Source: Anaerolineae bacterium (GTDB lineage Bacteria > Chloroflexota > Anaerolineae > JAAYZQ01). Taken from it: DNA of 5,568 nucleotides. Shown here piece after piece: positions 1 through 5,568 of the stretch. The stretch lies in the NCBI GenBank assembly GCA_016929795.1, contig JAFGIA010000076.1, positions 1 to 5,568 on the forward strand. The letters are read 5' to 3'. The notes beneath the pieces were generated by a model. That model worked only from the letters and a program-made list of their open reading frames with translations, was not told the origin of the DNA and searched no databases. The translations under genes were made by a program, and so were the position numbers. Position 1 is the stretch's first letter, and the number at the start of each line of letters is the position of its first letter.

Positions 1-35
1 AATCATCTCAATCGGTCCGAGCCGGCAATCCTTGC

Positions 36-65
36 TTGACGCCTGCTGCTACTCTGTGTTAAAAT
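36..65 (+). promoter_or_regulatory. Sigma-70-type promoter with extended -10
   Basis: A -35 box TTGACG (36-41, five of six consensus bases) is followed by 18 bases and a -10 box TAAAAT (60-65, five of six). A TG dinucleotide at 57-58 sits one base upstream of the -10 box, which makes it an extended -10. Transcription should begin near 71-73, giving a leader of about 40 bases before the TTG start of the deaminase gene at 111. I see no operator-like palindrome around it. Bases 1-35 hold nothing I can name. The match is good, but activity is inferred from the boxes alone. Confidence 0.72.
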
Positions 66-100
66 GAACCAATTTGAGGGGATGGCTGTATTAATGGTGG

Positions 101-113
101 GGAGGGACTATTG
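101..113 (+). promoter_or_regulatory. Ribosome binding site that fixes the TTG start of the deaminase
   Basis: GGAGG at 101-105 lies five bases before TTG at 111. The two nearby upstream ATGs (82 and 94) share another frame and run into the TGA at 112-114, so they cannot start the deaminase. The first in-frame ATG is codon 10, just before the PKVELHVHLEG motif, and starting there would leave a very short N-terminus. TTG at 111 is therefore the best start. Confidence 0.75.
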
Positions 114-1166
114 AGCCTGCACGATTTGATTGCCGAAATGCCCAAGGTGGAGCTGCACGTCCACCTGGAAGGAAGCATCCGCCCGGCCACGCTGCTGGAG
201 CTTGCCCGGCGCAATCGAGTGGCGCTGCCTGCAAATGACCTGGAAGGGATGCGTCGTTTCTATCGCTTTACCGACTTTGACCACTTTATCCAGGTCTATA
301 TCGCTATTTCACGCTGCCTGCGCACGGTTGAGGATTTTGACCTGATCGCCTACGAGTTTGGCGCGGACATGGCGCGCCAGAATATCCGCTATGCGGAGGT
401 GACCTTTACGCCTTATACCCATGCCGAGAACACGGGCCTGTCTTTTGACGACATCCTGGCCGGGCTGAATGCCGGGCGCGGCAGGGCACGCGCGCAGTTT
501 GGCGTCGAGATGGGCTGGGTGCTGGATATTGTGCGTGACTGCCCCGAGACCCGGATGCAAGTAGCGCGCTGGGCTGTGGGCGCCATGGATCGAGGCGTCG
601 TGGCCCTAGGGCTGGGCGGCACTGAGCGCGGCCATCCACCGGAGTGGTTTGTGGATGCGTTTGCCCTGGCCCGCGAGGCGGGGCTGCATCGTGTACCACA
701 TGCCGGCGAGGTGGCAGGACCCGAGAGTGTGTGGGGGGCGCTATGTGCGTTGCACGCGGAGCGGGTGGGGCATGGTGTGCGCAGCATCGAAGATCCTGAG
801 CTGGTCAGCTATCTCGTCGATCACCAGGTGCCGCTCGAAATAAGCCCTACGAGCAACCTGTGCCTTGGTGTCTATCCAACGTACGAGGCCCATCCGCTCC
901 GGCGCCTGTACGAGGCGGGTGCTGTCGTGACTGTCAATTCAGATGACCCGCCGATGTTCAACACGGATCTCGTGGCCGAGTACCGGGTTCTGGCCGATTC
1001 TTTCGGCTTGAGTGTCGGCGACCTGGAACGCATAGCGCTGAATGCGGTGTATGCCTCTTTTTTGCCTGAAGAGGAGAAGCAGGCGATGGGGGGCACCCTG
1101 CGCGCTGACATGGGCCGCCTGGTTCGCCTCCACCTGGATGATGCGGAGGGGGCGTGGACCAGTTAG
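111..1166 (+). CDS. Adenosine deaminase superfamily enzyme (adenosine, adenine or aminodeoxyfutalosine deaminase)
   Basis: A 351-residue cytoplasmic zinc hydrolase that removes the 6-amino group of a purine-type substrate, releasing ammonia. The metal and catalytic residues of the family are all visible: H16 and H18 in HVHLEGS, H197 and E200 in HAGE, H221 in GHG, and D278/D279 in NSDDPPMF. Length is close to classical Add (333 residues in E. coli), and the fold appears intact from start to stop. The substrate is open. Classical adenosine deaminases read HxHLDG, with an Asp contacting the ribose, and GDE in the middle loop; this protein has Glu at that position (E20) and GLGGTE at 167-172. Glu there is shared with adenine deaminases and other subgroups, including 6-aminodeoxyfutalosine deaminases of the futalosine menaquinone route. 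It is the first gene after the promoter, and its end overlaps the next gene by 13 bases. The class is near certain; the symbol add is withheld because of the substrate doubt. Confidence 0.93.
   Translation: MSLHDLIAEMPKVELHVHLEGSIRPATLLELARRNRVALPANDLEGMRRFYRFTDFDHFIQVYIAISRCLRTVEDFDLIAYEFGADMARQNIRYAEVTFTPYTHAENTGLSFDDILAGLNAGRGRARAQFGVEMGWVLDIVRDCPETRMQVARWAVGAMDRGVVALGLGGTERGHPPEWFVDAFALAREAGLHRVPHAGEVAGPESVWGALCALHAERVGHGVRSIEDPELVSYLVDHQVPLEISPTSNLCLGVYPTYEAHPLRRLYEAGAVVTVNSDDPPMFNTDLVAEYRVLADSFGLSVGDLERIALNAVYASFLPEEEKQAMGGTLRADMGRLVRLHLDDAEGAWTS
1145..1156 (+). promoter_or_regulatory. Ribosome binding site and GTG start of the kinase, inside the deaminase gene
   Basis: GGAGG at 1145-1149 lies four bases before GTG at 1154, inside the last codons of the deaminase, whose stop is TAG at 1164-1166. 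A second in-frame GTG at 1166 touches that stop codon, but it sits 16 bases from the purine-rich stretch and is less well placed. The arrangement implies translational coupling of the two genes. Confidence 0.6.
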
Positions 1167-2929
1167 TGGGTGAGGCCAGGCCCCTACGGCGTGACGAGCA
1201 GGTGCTTTTTCGCACTGTGCTGGCTGCCCTCGACAGCTCCCCGGAGCTGGCCGAGTTCCTACAGCGTGCTCTGGCGAGCATGCTGCACTACCTGGGGCGC
1301 GGCTCGGCCGGGCTCGTGCTGGTGGAAGATCCTCAACACCCGGGCCTGGTCGTCGCCGCCCACGAGGGGATGCCTGCCCCCTTGATCCCCGTTCGCGTCT
1401 TTTGGGGCGATTGCCTGTGCCGCGAAATCGCCGACGGTGGCATCCCCATCCTCTCCAGGGATTGTCGCGGATGCGCCTGCAACGTGAACTCCTGGCCGGA
1501 ACCGCGCGTGCACCTGGCAGTCCCTTTGAAAACCAGGGAAACAGTCCTGGGCGCGTTTTGTCTTGTCGGTGCACCGGGCCTGACGATCGATGACCAGGAG
1601 CTGAGTGTCTGGGAGGATATCGGCATTCTCGTCGGGCGCGCCGTGGATCACTCTCAAACACGCTCACAGGTTGACCAGGAACGCGAACTGTTGCAGATCC
1701 TCTTTGAGGTGAGCGAACATCTCGCTACCAGTCTCGATCTGGACTGGGTTCTATCGCGCGTGCTCGACCTGTCGATTGCCGCCACCGGTGCGCAAGATGG
1801 TAGTGTTTTTCTTCTGCCGGTGCCCGGCACACGTGGGGCGCGCATCTTGCGCCGCGCCCTGCCCCCGGCAGAGGCGGATCTGGTGATCGAAGAGGTCCTG
1901 GGGCGGGGCCTGGCCGGCTGGGTGGTGCGTCACAAAGAGGTGGCGATCGTGGCCGACACGTCGACTGACCCACAATGGCTTCCTTTCCCGGATGAACTCG
2001 ATCCCCCGGGCTCGGCCCTGGCCGCACCCCTGATTGCTGGTGGGAGTGTGCTGGGCGTTATGACTCTGACGCACAGGGAGAAGGAGCATTATCACGACCG
2101 TGATATAGCGATTGTGCTGGCCATTGCAGGACAGGCAGCGGTGGCGATTGAAAAGGCACGGCTGCACGAAGATGTGTCGCGCCTGGCAGACAAGCTCGCC
2201 CAACGGGTGGAGGAACAAACCCAGGAGCTAAAGGAGATTCATGCGCAGTTGATCCAGGCGGAAAAGCTGGCGGCACTGGGGGAGCTGGCTGCCGGCATCG
2301 CGCACGAGATCAATAATCCTTTGCATATCCTGCAAGCTTATGTGGAGTATATGCAGACGCGGCTGGCGCTGGACAGGGAGATCCTCGACGTGCTCGGCCC
2401 GATGGACCACGCCCTCGAAAACATTGCCCGGCTGGCAAACCAGCTCCGCGACTTTTCGCGACCGGCGGCTGGGGAGTGGAAGGAGGTGCCTATCAATGAT
2501 GCTATCGATCGCGTGCTGCGCCTGGTGCGCAAGGAATTGATGCACAATCATGTCGAGGTGACTGCGCTGCTGGCTCCAGCGCTGCCAGCGGTGATGGGAG
2601 ACGTGCGCCAGATGGAGCAGGTCTTTCTCAATCTGATCCTGAATGCACGCGATGCAATGCCTGGTGGGGGGCAGCTCACCGTCGAGACGCGGGCTGATTC
2701 CAAAATTGTGTATATCCGCATTGCCGACACGGGGGTGGGGATCAGCAGCGAGCACCTGCCGCACATTTTCGAGCCCTACTTTACGACGAAAGAGGATCGC
2801 GGCACAGGCCTGGGGCTGGCGATTTGCCAGCGACTCGTCACCCAGCAAGGGGGGCAGATCAGCGTTTCCAGCAAGCTAGGCCAGGGGACGGCCTTTACGG
2901 TGCAGCTTCGGGCGGCGGTGGAGCGATGA
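1154..2929 (+). CDS. Soluble sensor histidine kinase with two GAF domains (NtrB-like kinase core)
   Basis: A 591-residue kinase that should autophosphorylate on H384 and pass the phosphate to a response regulator not present in the window. Order of domains: a helical N-terminus (about 1-45); GAF 1 (about 46-165); GAF 2 (about 175-335); a charged coiled-coil linker (about 336-372); HisKA with the H box GIAHEINNPL; and HATPase_c with N box NLILNARDAM (494-502), G1 DTGVGIS (525-531), F box FEPYFTTK (539-546) and G2 GTGLGL (550-555). All catalytic motifs are intact. There is no signal peptide or membrane segment, so it should sense a cytoplasmic cue. GAF 1 is odd in having C87, C89, C104, C107 and C109 grouped as CxC and CxxCxC, which could hold a metal, an iron-sulfur cluster or redox-active thiols; GAF 2 lacks these. 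Its reading frame overlaps the deaminase upstream, and its stop overlaps the start of the transporter gene downstream. The kinase call is very safe; the signal and partner are unknown. Confidence 0.95.
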   Translation: MDQLVGEARPLRRDEQVLFRTVLAALDSSPELAEFLQRALASMLHYLGRGSAGLVLVEDPQHPGLVVAAHEGMPAPLIPVRVFWGDCLCREIADGGIPILSRDCRGCACNVNSWPEPRVHLAVPLKTRETVLGAFCLVGAPGLTIDDQELSVWEDIGILVGRAVDHSQTRSQVDQERELLQILFEVSEHLATSLDLDWVLSRVLDLSIAATGAQDGSVFLLPVPGTRGARILRRALPPAEADLVIEEVLGRGLAGWVVRHKEVAIVADTSTDPQWLPFPDELDPPGSALAAPLIAGGSVLGVMTLTHREKEHYHDRDIAIVLAIAGQAAVAIEKARLHEDVSRLADKLAQRVEEQTQELKEIHAQLIQAEKLAALGELAAGIAHEINNPLHILQAYVEYMQTRLALDREILDVLGPMDHALENIARLANQLRDFSRPAAGEWKEVPINDAIDRVLRLVRKELMHNHVEVTALLAPALPAVMGDVRQMEQVFLNLILNARDAMPGGGQLTVETRADSKIVYIRIADTGVGISSEHLPHIFEPYFTTKEDRGTGLGLAICQRLVTQQGGQISVSSKLGQGTAFTVQLRAAVER

Positions 2930-3615
2930 TGACCCGGGCCCGGCAGCCAGGCTATCGCTATTTTGACCTCATCCTGGCCCTGTTTGTGGCGGTGTTGCTC
3001 ATCAGCAATGTGGCGTCGACCAAGATCGTCGACCTGGGCCCTTTTACCTTCGATGGTGGCACGCTCCTCTTTCCGGTGAGCTATATCTTTGGCGATGTGC
3101 TCACAGAGGTGTATGGTTACCGGCGCAGCCGCAGGGTGATCTGGGCCGGGTTTGGGTCGGCCGCGCTGATGGCGGCCGTCCTGGTGGTCGTGGGGGCCCT
3201 GCCCCCCGCCGAAGGGTGGGAGTACCAGGAGGCGTATCAGGCGATCCTGGGCACGACGCCGCGCATTGTCCTCGGCTCGCTGATTGCCTATTTTGCCGGC
3301 GAGTTCAGCAACTCGTACGTGCTGGCCAGAATGAAGGTATATACGCAAGGCCGATGGCTGTGGACGCGCACGATCGGCAGCACGCTGGTGGGGGAGGGGG
3401 TCGACACGCTGCTGTTTGTGACCATCGCCTTTGCAGGCACGCTGCCGTGGGGACTTTTTTGGAGCATTGTCCTCTCGAATTACGTGTTCAAGGTGGGTCT
3501 CGAAGTGGCCATGACGCCCGCCACCTATCGAATCGTGAGCTTTTTGAAGGCCCATGAGGGTGTCGACGTGTATGACGTCGACACGGACTTTAACCCCTTC
3601 AAGCTGGGGGAGTAG
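2929..3615 (+). CDS. yhhQ: Queuosine precursor transporter, YhhQ/QPTR (vitamin uptake-like) family
   Basis: A 228-residue inner-membrane protein of the family that imports the queuosine precursors preQ0/preQ1 for tRNA wobble-base modification. Family signatures are visible: LISNVASTKIV near the first membrane segment (about 14-32), FPVSYIFGDVLTEVYGYRRSRRVIW (48-72), then hydrophobic segments at about 73-91, 112-132, 148-170 and 176-196. That gives roughly six membrane passes, ending in a short polar tail. The conserved acidic residues D56 and E60 and the GEFSNSY motif (124-130) are present. Start choice: ATG at 2929 has GGAG (2920-2923) five bases upstream. ATG at 2926, one codon earlier, overlaps the kinase stop as ATGA but is only two bases from that GGAG, so it is less likely. 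Either way translation is coupled to the kinase. Family membership is strong; the exact cargo is inferred, and some relatives may carry other deazapurines. Confidence 0.85.
   Translation: MTRARQPGYRYFDLILALFVAVLLISNVASTKIVDLGPFTFDGGTLLFPVSYIFGDVLTEVYGYRRSRRVIWAGFGSAALMAAVLVVVGALPPAEGWEYQEAYQAILGTTPRIVLGSLIAYFAGEFSNSYVLARMKVYTQGRWLWTRTIGSTLVGEGVDTLLFVTIAFAGTLPWGLFWSIVLSNYVFKVGLEVAMTPATYRIVSFLKAHEGVDVYDVDTDFNPFKLGE
3560..3584 (+). repeat. Perfect 9-bp inverted repeat near the end of the transporter gene
   Basis: Arm GTGTCGACG (3560-3568) and arm CGTCGACAC (3576-3584) are perfectly complementary around a seven-base loop, and could form a stable RNA hairpin. It lies inside the coding sequence (residues around EGVDVYDVDTD), 29 bases before the stop. 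No T-run follows, so it is not an intrinsic terminator. It may protect a 3' end or be a by-product of the VDVYDVDT codons. Confidence 0.5.
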
Positions 3616-3665
3616 ATCCGGTGTGGGCCTGGCACAATTGGATATCGGGTAGCCGGCATACGACG

Positions 3666-3725
3666 ATGGCAGGTAGGAATCGGCCGATGCCTTGGCAGGG
3701 CAAGAAGGAGAAGTCGTTTCTATGA
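3666..3725 (+). other. Possible short upstream ORF (19 or 12 codons) ending on the Era start
   Basis: An ORF from ATG 3666 (19 residues) or from in-frame ATG 3687 (12 residues, MPWQGKKEKSFL) ends at TGA 3723-3725, overlapping the Era ATG at 3722 as ATGA. For the 3687 start, AGGA at 3675-3678 lies eight bases upstream, a usable ribosome site. It could be a coupling leader for Era, or chance. The gap 3616-3721 holds no other gene, no clear promoter and no terminator. Confidence 0.25.
3705..3724 (+). promoter_or_regulatory. Ribosome binding site supporting the long Era start
   Basis: AAGGAG at 3705-3710 lies 11 bases before ATG at 3722, somewhat long but within the usable range. It falls upstream of the acidic extension, whereas the internal ATG at 3884, which would give a canonical-length Era, has no comparable site. 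TTG at 3692 is in frame but has no purine-rich site before it. Confidence 0.55.
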
Positions 3726-4840
3726 TTGATAGGGAGTGGGAAGCAGGGAGTGAGGAGGAATGGGAAGGGGACGAAGAAGAGGGGGTGGAGAGCGAGGAGT
3801 GGGATGAGGATGGTGCGGAGTGGGACGAGACGGATGACGAGTGGGAGGATGAAGCGATCGGGCTAGCGGACCTCGGCGGCCTGATGGTGGCTGACGATTT
3901 GCCGCCGGATCACCGCTCCGGTTTTGTCGCCGTTCTGGGCAAACCGAATGTGGGCAAGTCGACGCTGATGAATGCCTACCTGGGGCAAAAGGTGGCGATC
4001 GTGTCGCCCAAGCCGCAGACGACGCGCAACCGCCTGCTGGGCATCCTGACGCTCGAGAAGGAGGAGGGCGATGTCGCCGACGCGCAGATCGTGTTCGTCG
4101 ACACGCCGGGCATCCACCAACCGCTGCACAGGCTGGGCCAGTACATGGTCGACACGGCGGTGCAGGCGATCCCCGACGCCGATGTGATCTTGTTCCTGGT
4201 GGACGTGTCGCGCCGACCTGAGGACGAGGACCGGAAGATTGCGGACATTTTGCGCCGGCAAGCAAGGGTGCCTGTGCTGCTTGGGTTAAATAAGGTGGAC
4301 CAGGCGTCGCCGGAAGAGGCAGCGGCCCACGGGGAAGCGCACCGCGCTCTGGGCGAGTTTGCGGGCTCGATTCTCTTTTCGGCGCTCAAGGGCCAGGGGC
4401 GCGACCGCCTGCTGGAGATGATTGTCGAGCACCTGCCGCCTGGCCCGCGCTATTTTCCGAAAGAGCAGGTGACCGATCAACAGCTTCGCTTCATGGTGGC
4501 CGAGTTGGTGCGCGAGCAGGTGCTGCTCCACTTGCACGAGGAGGTGCCCCACTCTGTGGCCGTCGTGGTCGATCAGTTCAAGGAGCGGAGCGAGCGCCTG
4601 ACTTATATCAGCGCCAATATTTTCGTGGAGCGCGATACGCAGAAGGCGATCATCCTCGGGCGGGGCGGGCGGATGATCAAACGCATTGGGGGTGACGCGC
4701 GCGTTCAGATCGAGGCTCTGCTCGATACGCGCGTTTACCTGGAGTTGTGGGTGAAGGTGAAGAAAAAGTGGCGCAAGGATGAAAAGGAGCTGCGCCGGAT
4801 GGGATATGCTATCTCTCCACGCAAGGGGGAAGCGAGATGA
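3722..4840 (+). CDS. era: GTPase Era with an acidic, Trp-repeat N-terminal extension
   Basis: A 372-residue ribosome-associated GTPase needed for 16S rRNA and 30S subunit maturation. GTPase motifs are intact: G1 GKPNVGKS (73-80), switch I QTTRNR (99-104), G3 DTPG (127-130), G4 NKVD (190-193) and G5 SALK (220-223). The C-terminal KH domain has GRGG (313-316) and ends with the typical LELWVKVKKKW and LRRMGY segments. E. coli Era is about 301 residues. The excess is mainly residues 1-62: about 25 of residues 5-45 are Asp or Glu, none is Lys or Arg, and Trp occurs at 6, 14, 27, 34 and 41. Start choice: ATG 3722 has AAGGAG upstream. ATG 3884 (M55) would give a near-canonical 318-residue protein but lacks a ribosome site, so the long form is preferred. 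The segment between switch I and G3 is also several residues longer than in E. coli. The stop overlaps the next gene as ATGA. Identity is certain; the exact start is less so. Confidence 0.95.
   Translation: MIDREWEAGSEEEWEGDEEEGVESEEWDEDGAEWDETDDEWEDEAIGLADLGGLMVADDLPPDHRSGFVAVLGKPNVGKSTLMNAYLGQKVAIVSPKPQTTRNRLLGILTLEKEEGDVADAQIVFVDTPGIHQPLHRLGQYMVDTAVQAIPDADVILFLVDVSRRPEDEDRKIADILRRQARVPVLLGLNKVDQASPEEAAAHGEAHRALGEFAGSILFSALKGQGRDRLLEMIVEHLPPGPRYFPKEQVTDQQLRFMVAELVREQVLLHLHEEVPHSVAVVVDQFKERSERLTYISANIFVERDTQKAIILGRGGRMIKRIGGDARVQIEALLDTRVYLELWVKVKKKWRKDEKELRRMGYAISPRKGEAR
3734..3846 (+). repeat. Degenerate GAGTGGGA repeats encoding acidic E-W units in Era
   Basis: Five copies occur at 3734, 3758 (GAATGGGA), 3797, 3818 and 3839. 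The spacings are 24, 39, 21 and 21 bases, all multiples of three, so the reading frame is kept and each copy encodes Glu-Trp followed by Glu or Asp. The last three copies form a 21-base (seven-residue) period. The whole stretch is strongly purine-biased on the coding strand. It looks like in-frame expansion of a short unit. Confidence 0.75.
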
Positions 4841-5568
4841 AAAGGTCGCATCGGCCGATCGTTCATCCTGCGACGCGCGAGTTTGTGCGAGAGGCTCGCC
4901 ACACCCCAGGCTTTTCTCTCTTTGACCTGCTCCACGCGTACGTGTATGCCCGCTGGCTCTACCTCTATATTGGAGTCGGTGCCGGACGGCACCCCGCCGT
5001 GCGTTTTTTGCGGCCGATCGTCAACCTGGTTGGCCGTTTTTTGGTGCGTGGCGCGGAGGAGGGGGAAGCGGGTATCCACTTTGCCAACACTTACCATGGC
5101 AAGGTGGTGCCGCTCCAGGCTGCGACCCAGCTCGTCACGGTTGAAGAGGATGTGTCACTCGGGGACCTGGAGCGGATCATCCCCTACACGCTGGCGCGGG
5201 ACCTCGTTCTGAAAAACCCGGATCATATCGTCGTCCTCGACTGCCCCTGCCGCTCTGTCCGGCCTGACCCGTGCCTGCCCCTCGACGTGTGCCTGATCAT
5301 TGGCGAGCCCTTTGCGAGTTTCGTCGCGGCGCACCAACCAGAACGCTCGCGCTGGATCAGCCAGGTGGAGGCGGTGGATATTTTGCGGGCAGAGCAGGAA
5401 CGGGGGCACGTAAGCCACGCCTATTTCAAGGACGCGATGCTCAATCGATTCTATGCCATCTGCAACTGCTGTGCCTGCTGCTGCGGGGCGATGGAGGCCC
5501 ACCAGCACGGCACCCCGATGCTGGCTTCCTCCGGCTACGTCGCCCAGGTGGATAGCGACCTGTGCGCC
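4837..5568 (+). CDS. Iron-sulfur (4Fe-4S-type) protein with CNCCACCC motif, partial at window end
   Basis: The frame is open from ATG 4837 to the last base (244 codons visible), so the C-terminus lies outside the window. The start overlaps the Era stop as ATGA, with AAGGGGGA (4823-4830) six bases upstream. Residues 1-75 include an aromatic, hydrophobic stretch (about 26-50, with RWLYLYIG) that could contact the membrane or a partner. Then come eleven cysteines in clusters: C136, C138, C146 and C152 (CPCR...PC...VC), C209, C211, C212, C214, C215 and C216 (CNCCACCCG), and C243 at the very end. The pattern resembles anaerobe proteins annotated as 4Fe-4S ferredoxin-type, in which such clusters precede a ferredoxin domain. 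C243 may be the first cysteine of that domain, just past the edge. An electron-transfer role is likely, but the partner and reaction are unknown, and I do not assign a symbol. Confidence 0.85.
   Translation, partial: MKRSHRPIVHPATREFVREARHTPGFSLFDLLHAYVYARWLYLYIGVGAGRHPAVRFLRPIVNLVGRFLVRGAEEGEAGIHFANTYHGKVVPLQAATQLVTVEEDVSLGDLERIIPYTLARDLVLKNPDHIVVLDCPCRSVRPDPCLPLDVCLIIGEPFASFVAAHQPERSRWISQVEAVDILRAEQERGHVSHAYFKDAMLNRFYAICNCCACCCGAMEAHQHGTPMLASSGYVAQVDSDLCA

Noticed and set aside
82..114. Ten-codon leader ORF (MAVLMVGRDY) overlapping the TTG start of the deaminase
   Set aside because: The GAGGGG directly abuts its ATG with no spacing, and the second ATG at 94 has no well-placed site, so translation is unlikely. 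The peptide has no run of regulatory amino acids of the attenuator kind.
939..1667. Reverse-strand ORF of 242 codons spanning the deaminase/kinase junction
   Set aside because: The translation is Arg/Pro-rich, as expected from an antisense shadow of GC-rich codons, and it crosses two well-supported genes.
2776..3555. Long reverse-strand ORF (259 codons) opposite the transporter
   Set aside because: It mirrors the kinase end and transporter gene in a high-GC region, has a low-complexity His/Arg/Gln-rich translation and shows no recognisable motif, while the + strand encodes clear family signatures.
3638..3664. Possible promoter for Era (TTGGAT ... TACGAC)
   Set aside because: The spacer is only about 15 bases and both boxes match poorly, so I do not call it.
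3616..3721. Intrinsic terminator between the transporter and Era genes
   Set aside because: Only short complementary words (such as GGCAT/ATGCC) occur, and no stable stem is followed by a T-run.
3400..4156. Recurrent GTCGACACG words (near 3400, 3578, 4097 and 4147)
   Set aside because: They fall in frame as Val-Asp-Thr codons in unrelated coding contexts with no regular spacing, so shared codon preference explains them.
3720..4265. Reverse-strand ORF of 181 codons opposite the Era N-terminus
   Set aside because: Its Pro/His/Ser-rich tail is just the complement of the purine-rich GAG/TGG repeat; Era motifs support the + strand.

Overview
The window looks like a piece of a GC-rich bacterial chromosome (about 60% G+C by eye) with tightly packed genes, all on the + strand. 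I see no mobile elements, RNA genes or CRISPR array. Protein style suggests a Chloroflexota-like bacterium, such as an Anaerolineae relative: an adenosine-deaminase-family enzyme, GAF-rich soluble kinases and an anaerobe-type iron-sulfur protein with a CNCCACCC motif. This assignment is an inference from general resemblance, not a database match.

Layout. Positions 1-110 hold a promoter with near-consensus boxes and a short leader. It feeds five genes in order. (1) An adenosine-deaminase-superfamily enzyme (111-1166, TTG start). (2) A soluble sensor histidine kinase with two GAF domains (1154-2929, GTG start, overlapping gene 1 by 13 bases). (3) A YhhQ/QPTR-type queuosine-precursor transporter (2929-3615, start overlapping the kinase stop). 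(4) The GTPase Era with an unusual acidic, tryptophan-punctuated N-terminal extension (3722-4840). (5) An iron-sulfur protein (4837 to beyond the window end) whose ATG overlaps the Era stop. The only real gap is 3616-3721. It has no visible terminator, so all five genes could be read on one transcript.

How the genes may work together. Era (small-subunit ribosome maturation) and the queuosine-precursor transporter (tRNA modification) are both translation-related. The deaminase belongs to purine or purine-like metabolism. The kinase has no response regulator in view, and its first GAF domain carries five closely spaced cysteines that suggest metal or redox sensing. The iron-sulfur protein is translationally coupled to Era, but its role is unknown. 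No pathway unites all five; co-transcription of housekeeping and sensory genes is the safest reading.

Points deserving attention are the Cys-rich GAF domain, the acidic Trp-repeat arm of Era, the Era/iron-sulfur coupling, the uncertain substrate of the deaminase, and a 12-19 codon ORF ending on the Era start codon. I found no convincing evidence of a wholly new multi-gene system.
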